Part shown: piece after piece, positions 1-7,956 of the stretch | Position numbering within the stretch: position 1 is the stretch's first letter | Layout of the letters: every line of letters starts with the position of its first letter | IMG/VR virus record: IMGVR_UViG_3300021962_000330 | Span: 1 to 35,003 of that record | Reading direction: 5' to 3' (one strand) | Length of the DNA: 35,003 bases | Origin: a virus | Translations under genes and position numbers: made by a program | The notes under the pieces: model-generated | Databases searched by the model: none | What the model was told of the DNA's origin: nothing | The model's input: the letters and a program-made list of their open reading frames with translations, nothing else

Positions 1-120
1 TCAGTTGTAAAGAGTGTGTTAAGATTCGGAGCTTGTTATTTTTTATTCAACGAGCAATTTGGAAACGCAGCTATCACATTCGCATTGGCCGAAGTGTTAG
101 GAATTGTTGAAGAATTATAA
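1..120 (+). CDS. C-terminal end of a small hydrophobic protein (partial)
   Basis: An open frame enters from the left edge and stops at TAA 118-120, giving the last 39 residues (ending AEVLGIVEEL). The piece is rich in Phe, Leu and Ala, as in a small membrane or membrane-associated protein. The start lies outside the window, so family and function cannot be judged. A Bacteroidota-type promoter follows at once, so this gene ends the preceding transcription unit. Confidence 0.6.
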   Translation, partial: SVVKSVLRFGACYFLFNEQFGNAAITFALAEVLGIVEEL

Positions 121-138
121 AAAATAAATACGAAATGT

Positions 139-170
139 CTTGTTTATATGGGAATTATTTCGTATGTTTA
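139..170 (+). promoter_or_regulatory. Bacteroidota-type promoter (-33 TTG, -7 TATGTTTA)
   Basis: TTG at 140-142 and TATGTTTA at 163-170, preceded by TTCG, match the promoter family repeated through the window. It would drive the unit starting at 218. Confidence 0.7.
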
Positions 171-203
171 TACTGTAGTGAGAGAAGTTAAGTTAATTTT
201 TTT

Positions 204-217
204 AAACCCCTTATAAT
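204..217 (+). promoter_or_regulatory. C-rich leader motif abutting a start codon
   Basis: AAACCCCTTATAAT lies directly against ATG 218. It takes the place of a Shine-Dalgarno site. It is the same motif found at 21731, 24175, 24757, 25449, 26056 and 28479, which shows that the left end of the window shares the regulatory style of the 21-28 kb segment. Confidence 0.6.
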
Positions 218-460
218 ATGATACATAGAGCAAAGTATGAAAGATTGTTAAAGAATTCAAAAGGTCAATACCGTTACCAATTCAATTGGGTAAGTGGTGG
301 GTTCAATGATATTTGGGCTAAGAACCTTAAAGAGTTCAAAGTAGAACTTAAACGCCAGTTCGGTAATTCAAACTTAGATGTGAATTACAACACACTTCAC
401 AAAGCAACCGAAAGTGGTGCTAGAAGTTGGGATAAAGCTGGTAATATGTTGTGTTGGTAA
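218..460 (+). CDS. Small hypothetical protein, 80 aa
   Basis: An 80-residue basic protein with several Trp, Tyr and Lys/Arg residues and no membrane segment or recognised motif. ATG 218 follows the C-rich motif and is the first start after the promoter at 139-170. It is the first gene of a + strand run of small genes. Function is not recognised. Confidence 0.6.
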   Translation: MIHRAKYERLLKNSKGQYRYQFNWVSGGFNDIWAKNLKEFKVELKRQFGNSNLDVNYNTLHKATESGARSWDKAGNMLCW

Positions 461-497
461 TAAATTAAATAAATAATAAAATATAAAAATTAAAGTT

Positions 498-935
498 ATG
501 GGATTTTTTAGTTGGAAAACACAAGATACTGATGAAAGTATCGCTAACAGTTACTCTAATCGTGATACTTTTAGAGTTCAAATGATTGATAATGCTGGTA
601 ATGTATTTACCGAAGATGACTACGAAGGTTATGGCCTATTTGGTGGTAAGGATTACTATGAGTTACTTGCTGAAATGAACGGATTCGTTTCTGAAAAGTA
701 TGAGAAAGGTACAGAGGAATATACCGATGAAGCTAGAGGGTTTGGTATCAGTTTAGCTTTCAGTAAAGAAAACCATAGTGGTGTGGGTACTGAAGGTGTT
801 TACTATCCTAACTTAATAGAGCAAGCCGATGGTTGGGTGTATGAAATGGCCGGACCTGATAGTTGTGATTATCAGGGTTATTTCTACGATGACACCGAAT
901 ATGAGGATGATGAGGAAGATGAAGATAATTATTAA
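498..935 (+). CDS. Conserved phage-type hypothetical protein with acidic tail, 145 aa
   Basis: It begins MGFFSWKTQDTDESIANSYS and contains EGYGLFGGKDYYELLAEMNG, a pattern I recognise from conserved hypothetical proteins of phages and large plasmids in many hosts. No biochemical role is known to me. The last 15 residues are almost all Asp, Glu and Tyr, giving a strongly acidic tail that could mimic nucleic acid or bind a basic partner (inference). The start follows an A-rich leader. Confidence 0.75.
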   Translation: MGFFSWKTQDTDESIANSYSNRDTFRVQMIDNAGNVFTEDDYEGYGLFGGKDYYELLAEMNGFVSEKYEKGTEEYTDEARGFGISLAFSKENHSGVGTEGVYYPNLIEQADGWVYEMAGPDSCDYQGYFYDDTEYEDDEEDEDNY

Positions 936-952
936 TCATTAAAACAAATTAA

Positions 953-1624
953 ATGAAAATAGAGTATAAGATAGAAGAGGTCAGACCTAATGTATTCGCT
1001 GTGATAGTGAAAGACCATTACCATAGAGCGATGCTATTTTGTAGAGTGCAAGAATACTACGAATCACCAAACCCACAATTCAGAGGTAAGAACTTTAGTA
1101 TTTGGGATTACATTGAATGGTATAGTAGAGAGCATAGGGATGTGTTCACATATACATACGATTGGGGTGGATTCAATATACCTTTGAAAACCGCATACGA
1201 TTGTTATGAGAAGTTAAGAGAGCACGAATCACCATACGATACGGAGATGGAAAGTATTATTCGAACTATTGAATTAAAGATGTTCAATAAAAAGAATACC
1301 CGTAGTTGGAACGCCTATATTATCGGAGCGGATTCTATTGAAAGTGATACCTTTGACCACGAAATTTGTCATGGTTTATATGCAACTAACAAAGAGTACA
1401 AACAATTGGTGGACGAGATTACTGAAACTATTGAGTGGCAGGACTACTTAGTATTTGAAAAGAACTTATTGGATATGGGATATACAGCCGCTGTGATACC
1501 CGATGAGATTCAGGCATACCTAAGTACTAACTATGAATATACAAAGTTTAGTAAAGGTGTAAGTAAAAAGAAATGTAAAGCACTTCATAAAGAATATCAA
1601 AAGGTGTTTGACAAATATTTATAG
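953..1624 (+). CDS. Hypothetical protein with an HExxH motif, possible metallopeptidase
   Basis: A 223-residue protein. Residues 136-140 read HEICH followed by GL, which fits the zinc-binding HExxH motif. A possible third ligand is Glu185 in PDEIQAYL, similar in spacing and context to gluzincin-like peptidases. The N-terminal part has many aromatic residues and no signal peptide, so the protein is probably cytoplasmic. It lies 17 bases after the previous gene. The peptidase call is inference from the motif; the family is not recognised. Confidence 0.6.
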   Translation: MKIEYKIEEVRPNVFAVIVKDHYHRAMLFCRVQEYYESPNPQFRGKNFSIWDYIEWYSREHRDVFTYTYDWGGFNIPLKTAYDCYEKLREHESPYDTEMESIIRTIELKMFNKKNTRSWNAYIIGADSIESDTFDHEICHGLYATNKEYKQLVDEITETIEWQDYLVFEKNLLDMGYTAAVIPDEIQAYLSTNYEYTKFSKGVSKKKCKALHKEYQKVFDKYL

Positions 1625-1626
1625 AT

Positions 1627-1821
1627 ATGGATGGATTAACAATTTTATCAATATGGGTACTATTAAGTTTCCCAATTGTAAGACACGTAAACAAACGAAT
1701 GGAAGAATTGGATGATGAACTTAGATTTAGGACATCATTTCAATTGATTCTATTTGTTAGGGCTCAATTTGAAGTACCAAGATTTTATTTAAATAAAATA
1801 GCTAAACTCTTAATAAGATGA
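1627..1821 (+). CDS. Small membrane protein, 64 aa
   Basis: Residues 2-18 form a hydrophobic segment (LTILSIWVLLSFPIV) followed by basic and acidic residues and a second partly hydrophobic stretch. It starts 2 bases after the preceding stop and its TGA overlaps the next start as ATGA (1818-1821), so it is translationally coupled to both neighbours. Function unknown. Confidence 0.6.
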   Translation: MDGLTILSIWVLLSFPIVRHVNKRMEELDDELRFRTSFQLILFVRAQFEVPRFYLNKIAKLLIR

Positions 1822-2198
1822 AAGGAAAAAAACTAACAGCAGGTGAAAAAGGTATGCTGGTAAACGAACAACGATTTTCAATGATTGTTGTATTGTGTAA
1901 CATATTAGACTCGGAGCAGGGGGTAAGTAATTCAGTTAAATCAGCAGTTGCTGCATCTTTACTGAATATGATTGAAATGAGTTTTATACCATCGGATGAT
2001 GATGTATTTGCTGATTTGATTAATCATTCTATTGATAACTTTTGTAGGAATGTGGAAGATGAAACTGGTATTGAGGATTATCGTGACAAACTATTAGAAG
2101 GTGTATCTTTGGCTAAAGATGTGATTAACAAAATCAATGAAAAAGCTAGGAGAATTAAGGAAGCCGATGAAATCCTTAAAGGAATTTGTTTAAACTAA
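1818..2198 (+). CDS. Hypothetical helical protein, 126 aa
   Basis: Predicted by eye to be mostly alpha-helical, with a hydrophobic central helix (residues 44-55, SAVAASLLNMIE) and a charged C-terminal helix rich in Lys, Glu and Ile. No catalytic motif is seen. ATGA coupling to the upstream membrane protein suggests coordinated production. Function not recognised. Confidence 0.6.
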   Translation: MKGKKLTAGEKGMLVNEQRFSMIVVLCNILDSEQGVSNSVKSAVAASLLNMIEMSFIPSDDDVFADLINHSIDNFCRNVEDETGIEDYRDKLLEGVSLAKDVINKINEKARRIKEADEILKGICLN

Positions 2199-2218
2199 TA
2201 CTTATATAAAAATAAAAT

Positions 2219-2479
2219 ATGGAAAAGAAATTAGCAAGAATAGTAAACAAAGGATTGGCTGGGGAACCTGAACACATCGTTTTTCAAATTAAAGATAATC
2301 TACAATGTGTGGATTTTTCTCAAATTAAATACGTTGATGAAAATGAAGGAACTATTAGAGAGGTATCTTTGGTAGATGCAGATTTGAATCAGCCTGAAAT
2401 ACTCCATGTTCTAAATGCTATGGGACATGAGTGTGAATTATCAATCAATGAAAATGATGAAGTAACCATATACTTCTAA
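2219..2479 (+). CDS. Hypothetical acidic protein, 86 aa
   Basis: An acidic 86-residue protein, rich in Glu, Asp, Val and Ile, likely an alpha/beta fold. No cysteine pairs, membrane segment or known motif. Co-directional with its neighbours and preceded by an A/T-rich leader without a Shine-Dalgarno site. Confidence 0.55.
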   Translation: MEKKLARIVNKGLAGEPEHIVFQIKDNLQCVDFSQIKYVDENEGTIREVSLVDADLNQPEILHVLNAMGHECELSINENDEVTIYF

Positions 2480-2489
2480 AAAAATTAAT

Positions 2490-2627
2490 ATGTTACGAAA
2501 ATTAGATTGGTGGTTTGATTATTACTTTGTGTGGATGTTCTATAATGGAATGAAGCAAGACCACTATGTGGAATATATGCGAAATAAATGGCCGGAAAAA
2601 ATAAAAGATTTTGAAAATCCAAAATAA
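2490..2627 (+). CDS. Very small aromatic-rich protein, 45 aa
   Basis: ATG 2490 to TAA 2625-2627 encodes 45 residues. The first half (WWFDYYFVWMFYNG) is extraordinarily aromatic and could form a membrane-interface helix; the second half is charged. It lies 10 bases after the preceding stop. The -33 box of the next promoter lies inside its 3' end. A real but unrecognised short gene is likely. Confidence 0.5.
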   Translation: MLRKLDWWFDYYFVWMFYNGMKQDHYVEYMRNKWPEKIKDFENPK

Positions 2628-2640
2628 TTTCGTATATTTG
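2609..2640 (+). promoter_or_regulatory. Promoter of the phosphoesterase gene, leaderless type
   Basis: TTTTG at 2609-2613, a 19-base spacer and TATATTTG at 2633-2640 preceded by TTCG. The ATG of the next gene is at 2646, only 5 bases past the -7 box, so transcription should begin at or next to the start codon. Confidence 0.75.
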
Positions 2641-2645
2641 TACTT

Positions 2646-3404
2646 ATGAGAATCACACACATTTCAGATACCCACAACAAGCACAATAAGCTTAATGGTA
2701 AATTACCCGGTGGAAACATATTAATCCATTCGGGTGATTTCACGTCTATTGGTAGAAAGCACGAAGTTGAAGGATTTATTAAATGGTTCGCTAAGCAGGA
2801 TTATACACACAAAGTTTTTATAGCTGGTAACCACGATTTAGTTTTGGATAGCGAAAGATTATATGAAGCTAAATCAGCACACTTTGAATACAAAGAATAT
2901 CCAACGCCAGGTGCAGAAGGTAAGCCTGAATGGTTAGTTGAACTATTGAGTAACTTACCCGATAGTGTTTATTACTTAGAGAATAGTTCTATTAAGTTAG
3001 AAGGTATTAACATTTGGGGTTCGCCGTATTCACCATCATTTGGTTATGGGTGGGCATTCAACAAAGATAGAGGTAATGATATAGCACAAATTTGGAATGG
3101 CATACCAATGGATACTGATATAGTAATAACCCACAGTCCTATCTATGGATATAATGATAAGACTCAAAACAATTATCAAAACGTAGGATGTGAAGATTTG
3201 TATCACCGATTAAAAGAGGTACAACCACACTTACACTTTGCCGGTCACATTCACGAAGCGTATGGTTGGAAAACTATGGGATTGACGAGTTGGTATGATT
3301 TACAAACATTCAATGGTTGTAGCTGTAATCTAAGATATGAGGCTGAGAATGCACCAATTACTTTTGATTACAATTTTGAAAGTGGTGAGATAAATTTTAT
3401 ATAA
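2646..3404 (+). CDS. Calcineurin-like metallophosphoesterase
   Basis: A 252-residue enzyme with all the motifs of the calcineurin-like fold: D8-x-H10 (HISDTH), G-D31 (HSGDF), N62-H63 (AGNHD), H163 (ITHSP) and G-H201-x-H203 (AGHIH). These ligate a two-metal centre that hydrolyses phosphomonoesters, phosphodiesters or nucleotides. Length and motif spacing resemble the single-domain MPPED/UPF0046-like group. The substrate cannot be read from sequence. No signal peptide, so cytoplasmic. It has its own promoter and its stop overlaps the next gene as TAATG. Confidence 0.88.
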   Translation: MRITHISDTHNKHNKLNGKLPGGNILIHSGDFTSIGRKHEVEGFIKWFAKQDYTHKVFIAGNHDLVLDSERLYEAKSAHFEYKEYPTPGAEGKPEWLVELLSNLPDSVYYLENSSIKLEGINIWGSPYSPSFGYGWAFNKDRGNDIAQIWNGIPMDTDIVITHSPIYGYNDKTQNNYQNVGCEDLYHRLKEVQPHLHFAGHIHEAYGWKTMGLTSWYDLQTFNGCSCNLRYEAENAPITFDYNFESGEINFI

Positions 3405-3829
3405 TGAAAAAAGAAAAGATGAGGTTGTATTTGGATGATGTTCGAATACCAACAGAAGAGGGATGGGAGGTTGTAAAAAACTACGATGAGTTTGTAGCTC
3501 ATATCCGAATGAATGGTTTAGAAAGTTATGAAGTAATTTCATTAGACCACGATTTGGGTGATACTGCTATGAATGAATACTATAACAATGTAAGGGATAA
3601 TTATAAAATTGATTATAACAATATAACTGAAAAGACTGGGTTAGATTGTGCTAAGTTTTTGGTGGCGGAAAGTATGACTAAAAGTATTCCATTACCACAA
3701 ATTTATGTACACTCTGCTAATCCAATTGGTTCGGCTAATATAATGGGGTATATCAACAATTACTTTATGAATTGTAGAATGCCACAAACCTGTATAAGAG
3801 TAAAAATATCACATAAAATAAAAGAGTAG
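3404..3829 (+). CDS. cREC-type receiver-like protein (cyclic-phosphate processing receiver)
   Basis: Residues 7-16 (RLYLDDVRIP) and 45-53 (ISLDHDLGD) carry the acidic pairs D11-D12 and D48/D50 of the receiver-like domain known as cyclic-phosphate processing receiver (cREC). The third conserved strand appears as IYVHSANPIG. Proteins of this group are common in phages and mobile elements, sometimes near RNA-repair genes; their exact reaction is not settled. It overlaps the phosphoesterase stop by one base, so the two are coupled and may process related phosphate substrates (inference). Confidence 0.72.
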   Translation: MKKEKMRLYLDDVRIPTEEGWEVVKNYDEFVAHIRMNGLESYEVISLDHDLGDTAMNEYYNNVRDNYKIDYNNITEKTGLDCAKFLVAESMTKSIPLPQIYVHSANPIGSANIMGYINNYFMNCRMPQTCIRVKISHKIKE

Positions 3830-3849
3830 AAAATAAACGTTAAAATGTT

Positions 3850-4221
3850 ATGTTAAGCTGGTTAAAAGAAAGAATGATTCCAAAGTACAAACCAAATGAG
3901 AAAGAAAAACTCATTTTAGATGTTGTAAGTAATTTGTGTCAACATTCAGACACGGACATCCTAATGGCTCCTTTAAGTGGTAGATACTATCTAATCAATA
4001 AAAAGCTTGAGTATTGGGTAAGGGTTTATGATAATGGAGTTACCATTACAAATCATAAGTTTACATTCAGTAACACATCACCCCAAATGTTTCAAGATAT
4101 GATAGTTGAATTGGTAGTTACTGCTATTGAAAAAAGTAGGGATGAATTTGAAACTGCAGTATTTCAAAATGAAGTAGAATTATTGGAAAACATTGTGGCT
4201 AATATAAAGCACACAAAATAA
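3850..4221 (+). CDS. Hypothetical protein, 123 aa
   Basis: A mixed alpha/beta protein with a basic N-terminus (LKERMIPKYKPNEKEK), a central beta-rich part and a C-terminal acidic helix. No motif recognised. It lies between the cREC gene and the glycosyltransferase, 10 bases before the latter. Confidence 0.6.
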   Translation: MLSWLKERMIPKYKPNEKEKLILDVVSNLCQHSDTDILMAPLSGRYYLINKKLEYWVRVYDNGVTITNHKFTFSNTSPQMFQDMIVELVVTAIEKSRDEFETAVFQNEVELLENIVANIKHTK

Positions 4222-4231
4222 AATGTATTAA

Positions 4232-5233
4232 ATGAAAGTTACGGCAATAATTCGTACTTGTAATAGACCTGAATATCTGAAAGAAGCATTAGTATCTGTT
4301 CAATTACAAACACATAAAGATTGGGAGGTTATTATTTTTGATGATGGAGCTACTGAAATGAATTTTTTGATATACAAAACTTTTAAAAAGGCTAATCCAA
4401 ATAATAAAGTAATGTATATTACAACAGGCGATGCTTATGACCTTTTTAAAAACTCTTGGTTAATAGCACCCGATATTGCTGATGGCGAAGTTATGGTTAG
4501 GGTTGATGACGATGATATTTTAGCTAGTGATGCTTTCGAATTTATATCTGAAATATATTCTAAAAATCCCGAACTTGATTTTAGCTATGGTTCGTCTGTA
4601 TTTTTTAATGAAGATGGTATTGTTAGTTTAATAGAAACTAAAAATCCATTTGAGCATGAAAAATCAAAAGATATGTGGGCTCCATATACTATACCAAATA
4701 ATAATCCTTGGAGAGAACCTTGGATGTGGTATAGGGATTACTATGAGTATCCACAACCATATACATCAATAATACATGCAGCCAAAGCAAATCAAATGTC
4801 AATTTATCATACATACAGTATGAGAACTTCGGCGGTTAAAAAAATAAAACATAAAATTACAATGACAACTGATTTTGTGGATGATTTGGAATTTTTTGGT
4901 AGTTTAGATTACTTAGGTCTTGGACACAATTCATTGAAAAAGATTCTAACCTTTGTCAGAATGCATAATAGTGGAAAGGTATCTGATTATAATAAACAAA
5001 TTTTTGGAAAAACTATGTTTGACGAAAATTTTAGGGTAAGGGATAAGGTGGATGAATTAAGACCATCCGGATTCTTTTCGAAAGTAGTGCCCATTCGTAA
5101 TGAAAAAAATAAAAACAATGGTATTGATACAATTATACTTGATTATTTTAATGAATTGCAATCTAAAATTGCTTATGTGTTAGGTAATACTTCAAGTATG
5201 AAATTGGGTAATGTATCTATAAAGAAAATATAA
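4232..5233 (+). CDS. Family 2 glycosyltransferase
   Basis: A 333-residue GT-A fold enzyme. Residues 3-40 (TAIIRTCNRPEYLKEAL then WEVIIFDDG) are the nucleotide-sugar binding start of GT2 enzymes, and VRVDDDDIL (residues 89-97) holds the metal-binding DXD motif. No membrane segment, so it acts in the cytoplasm or at the inner face of the membrane. In phages, GT2 enzymes may modify surface sugars, proteins or DNA bases; the acceptor here is unknown. It ends the first run of genes; a strong hairpin follows about 100 bases later. Confidence 0.85.
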   Translation: MKVTAIIRTCNRPEYLKEALVSVQLQTHKDWEVIIFDDGATEMNFLIYKTFKKANPNNKVMYITTGDAYDLFKNSWLIAPDIADGEVMVRVDDDDILASDAFEFISEIYSKNPELDFSYGSSVFFNEDGIVSLIETKNPFEHEKSKDMWAPYTIPNNNPWREPWMWYRDYYEYPQPYTSIIHAAKANQMSIYHTYSMRTSAVKKIKHKITMTTDFVDDLEFFGSLDYLGLGHNSLKKILTFVRMHNSGKVSDYNKQIFGKTMFDENFRVRDKVDELRPSGFFSKVVPIRNEKNKNNGIDTIILDYFNELQSKIAYVLGNTSSMKLGNVSIKKI

Positions 5234-5235
5234 CT

Positions 5236-5250
5236 GATTGATTATCAATC
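5236..5250. repeat. Perfect dyad GATTGA-TTA-TCAATC
   Basis: Six-base arms around TTA. The core resembles the ATTGA-n3-TCAAT element found upstream of promoters at 24.45, 25.08, 25.69 and 26.96 kb. It is a possible protein-binding site. Confidence 0.5.
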
Positions 5251-5335
5251 GCTTATAAATGATTGATTTAGAATGGTTTATGTATATAAATGGCTATAAT
5301 ATATAGGTTGATATATTGACCTTATTAGGGTATTT

Positions 5336-5386
5336 TAGGGGAAATTTGGGGTGTTTCTGTACGTTCGGAGCCCGAAATTTCCCCTA
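5336..5386 (+). terminator. Strong hairpin, probable terminator after the glycosyltransferase
   Basis: TAGGGGAAATTT (5336-5347) pairs perfectly with AAATTTCCCCTA (5375-5386), with a further GGG/CCC pairing inside across a G-G mismatch and a loop of about 20 bases. It is followed by TTTTAG. The stem is much longer than a minimal terminator, so a structured RNA or a processing site is also possible. Confidence 0.65.
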
Positions 5387-5412
5387 TTTTAGTTAAATTA
5401 TTTTAAAATAAA

Positions 5413-5444
5413 TTTGGAATACTCGGGTATTTTTCGTATTTTTA
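5413..5444 (+). promoter_or_regulatory. Promoter with the conserved ACTCGGG spacer
   Basis: TTTG 5413-5416, spacer containing ACTCGGG, TTCG, then TATTTTTA 5437-5444. Nearly identical to the promoters at 21316 and 22886. Drives the unit from 5467. Confidence 0.75.
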
Positions 5445-5466
5445 CTTCGTAATAAATCTTAAAAAT

Positions 5467-5880
5467 ATGAACAAAATGCATGTTATTCTCCCTGATTCGT
5501 TTGTTAAAGGTTTAATCGTTAATGTTCATGTCTCAATTAACGGAAAGACAGGAACTAAACAATTAAAAGTATGTATGGTAAAAACCCGTTCAATTACGTT
5601 TATCGAAGTTGATAGGCAAAATCGCCAAAACATTTTCCGAAAAGTGGACCGTAAGGACATTGTAGAATTCAGACCCACTGCTATTTGCGAAATTAAGGTA
5701 AGGGATGGTATCTTACCTGTAAAGTGGGAGAGCAGTTGGGATTCAATTGGACAACCATCTAATTCAGTACAAAGTTATGGTAGGTTCGCTACGGCAGCTA
5801 GTGGATTGGCATCACAACGTACTAAACATTTTCCTGTTAATCATACAACAAATTCAGCTGCTGGTTTTCCAATGGTATAA
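5467..5880 (+). CDS. Hypothetical basic protein, 137 aa
   Basis: Beta-rich N-terminal part (residues 1-75) with many Lys and Arg residues, then a low-complexity Ser/Asn/Gly-rich C-terminus. It could bind nucleic acid, but no known domain is visible. First gene after the promoter at 5413, in the run that leads to DNA ligase. Confidence 0.6.
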   Translation: MNKMHVILPDSFVKGLIVNVHVSINGKTGTKQLKVCMVKTRSITFIEVDRQNRQNIFRKVDRKDIVEFRPTAICEIKVRDGILPVKWESSWDSIGQPSNSVQSYGRFATAASGLASQRTKHFPVNHTTNSAAGFPMV

Positions 5881-5890
5881 AATTTAAGAT

Positions 5891-6148
5891 ATGAAAGTTA
5901 ATGTAAATAATTTAGAGATGACAAGTTGTACGAAGTGTGGAGGTAATATGCCACTTTTACGTTACACTAAATATGGATATAAGAGTTGTGTTAATTGTAG
6001 TACGGAAGCTAGAGTAGGTGGTGTAGCAATTGCTAACCATAAGACTGGCAATGAAATACAAATTATGCCGATGGAAGATGCACAACGTTTGTATAGATTA
6101 TCACAAAGAAGTGGATATGGAGTTTGTAAAGGAATGAAACATAATTAA
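5891..6148 (+). CDS. Small zinc-ribbon protein, 85 aa
   Basis: CTKCGG (residues 13-18) and CVNCS (33-37) form a CxxC-x(16)-CxxC set that should bind one zinc ion. The rest is basic with a final Cys and His. Such short zinc ribbons often bind nucleic acid or partner proteins. It sits 10 bases after the previous gene. Confidence 0.65.
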   Translation: MKVNVNNLEMTSCTKCGGNMPLLRYTKYGYKSCVNCSTEARVGGVAIANHKTGNEIQIMPMEDAQRLYRLSQRSGYGVCKGMKHN

Positions 6149-6149
6149 T

Positions 6150-6512
6150 ATGATAGTAGGTATAGATAAAATAAAAGATATGGAATTCAGTTTTCCAATT
6201 AGGAATGCTGAAAAAGCAACGTACAAAGTTGTAAGTGTGAACGAATTAAATGATATAAAAACATTTGATGTTGGTAGTTGGGCAGCTGTTATTCTAGCCA
6301 AAGATACTAAACAATTAGCTTATATTATACCTGACCATATTGTATTCACCATTGAATATGATAAGACATGGAACAATACCTACAAAATATCAGCAGTTAC
6401 ATCCGATAATGACACTGCTAAAATTGAAGTTGGTAAGTTGGCAGTAAGTACGCCGGAAAACTTTTTTAAATCATTAAAAGAGGTAGCAGATTTAATACAA
6501 TTTATAGTATAA
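6150..6512 (+). CDS. Hypothetical protein, 120 aa
   Basis: An alpha/beta protein of 120 residues without known motif. It starts 1 base after the zinc-ribbon stop and ends 11 bases before the DNA ligase gene, so it is part of the same operon. Confidence 0.6.
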   Translation: MIVGIDKIKDMEFSFPIRNAEKATYKVVSVNELNDIKTFDVGSWAAVILAKDTKQLAYIIPDHIVFTIEYDKTWNNTYKISAVTSDNDTAKIEVGKLAVSTPENFFKSLKEVADLIQFIV

Positions 6513-6523
6513 AAAATAAAGAT

Positions 6524-7624
6524 ATGAAGTTAAAAACAATTTACAAAAAAACAAAGACAGGGGCAACCCAAGAGTGGACAATCGAAGTAGATGGTAATAA
6601 GTACCGAACCCATAGTGGACAAGTTGGGGGTGCTATCACTACAAACGAATGGACGGTAGTGTATGGTAAAAATATAGGTAAAGCAAATGGTACTACTGAT
6701 AGTGAGCAAGCATTCAAAGAAGCTGAGGCTAAACGTACAAAGAAATTAGAGAGTGGTTACTTTGAGGATGTGAATAACATCAATGAGCAACAATACTTTG
6801 AACCTATGTTAGCAGCTAAGTGGGAGGATTACAAAGATAAAATTCAGTATCCTATTTTTTCACAACCGAAGCTAGATGGTATCCGTTGTATCGTAACTAA
6901 AGATGGTATGTTTAGTAGAAATGGTAAGGCAATCATTTCAGCACCACACATTGGAGAAAGCTTAAACTTTTTGTTTGAATCCAATCCTAACTTAATACTG
7001 GATGGTGAGTTATACGCTGATAAGTTCGCTAATGATTTCAACGCTATCGTTTCATTAGTTAAGAAAACTAAACCAACTGCGGATGACCTAAAAGAAAGTG
7101 CTAAAAACATTGAGTATCACATTTACGATATACCTTCTGTTAATGAAACGTTTGATGGTAGATTGGAGGCACTCAATGAATTATTTCAGTATTTTCCAAA
7201 ATGTGTAAAGTTAGTTGAAACGCATATTGCTGATAATGTGGATGAAGTTATGGAATTGTATGGTGAATATGTGGATAAAGGTTTTGAAGGTCAGATGTTA
7301 CGATTGAATGGTAAGTATGAAAACAAACGTAGTAAATCTTTGTTAAAGCATAAATCATTTGTGGACGAAGAATATACTATTTTGGACATTGTAGAAGGTG
7401 AGGGTAACCGAACTGGAACTGCCGGTTATATGGTATTTGAAACGGTAGAAGGTAAACGATTCAAATCAAATGTGAAAGGTACATGGGATGAAACGGCCGA
7501 AATGTTAAAGAGTAAAAAGAAACTAATAGGTAAACAGGCAACGATTAAGTATTTCAACTTAACACCCGATGGTATTCCTCGTTTTCCCTTTGTGATTAAC
7601 ATTGATAGAAATAGTTACGAATAA
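6524..7624 (+). CDS. ATP-dependent DNA ligase with WGR-like N-terminal domain
   Basis: A 366-residue ligase that seals nicks in duplex DNA through a ligase-AMP intermediate. Residues 1-80 resemble a WGR domain, a DNA-binding module also seen in PARPs. The nucleotidyltransferase core follows: motif I KLDGIR with adenylated Lys116, LDGELY (159-164), YHIYDI (198-203), EGQMLR (255-260) and motif V LLKHKSF (273-279), then a C-terminal OB-fold (about 280-366). The length suits a small phage-type ligase. The stop overlaps the next start (TAATG). It probably serves phage replication or repair. Confidence 0.9.
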   Translation: MKLKTIYKKTKTGATQEWTIEVDGNKYRTHSGQVGGAITTNEWTVVYGKNIGKANGTTDSEQAFKEAEAKRTKKLESGYFEDVNNINEQQYFEPMLAAKWEDYKDKIQYPIFSQPKLDGIRCIVTKDGMFSRNGKAIISAPHIGESLNFLFESNPNLILDGELYADKFANDFNAIVSLVKKTKPTADDLKESAKNIEYHIYDIPSVNETFDGRLEALNELFQYFPKCVKLVETHIADNVDEVMELYGEYVDKGFEGQMLRLNGKYENKRSKSLLKHKSFVDEEYTILDIVEGEGNRTGTAGYMVFETVEGKRFKSNVKGTWDETAEMLKSKKKLIGKQATIKYFNLTPDGIPRFPFVINIDRNSYE

Positions 7625-7956
7625 TGACATTCCTATTAACATACATATTATTCATATCCATACTTTACACATTTATAGGATGGGATAAAATAATGCATAG
7701 AATCCTAATGTATAAGGATAAAAATTATTGGACTGATTACAATGTTATTGAGTTTTCAGCTTGGATGGCGAAAGCAATAATCATTGTACCCGGTTTGATA
7801 TTTGGTATTGAAATATGGTATTTACATTTCCTTACCTTATTAACATCCTCACTATTGATTTGGGCATCAATGAGAAAGGATTTACCAACATTAATCATAT
7901 TCAATACAATTTGGATAATGATTTCATTAACAATTATAATAAGAAATTTAGTATGA
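7624..7956 (+). CDS. Small membrane protein, 110 aa
   Basis: Three to four hydrophobic segments: residues 2-18, 44-64, 66-80 and 88-108. Charged loops carry HRILMYKDKNYW. No transporter motif recognised. It overlaps the ligase stop by one base and the next gene by ATGA (7953-7956). Confidence 0.6.
   Translation: MTFLLTYILFISILYTFIGWDKIMHRILMYKDKNYWTDYNVIEFSAWMAKAIIIVPGLIFGIEIWYLHFLTLLTSSLLIWASMRKDLPTLIIFNTIWIMISLTIIIRNLV

Noticed and set aside
7270-7278. A DnaA-box-like TGTGGATAA in the ligase gene
   Set aside because: It is a single copy within coding sequence and encodes conserved residues, so it is probably chance.
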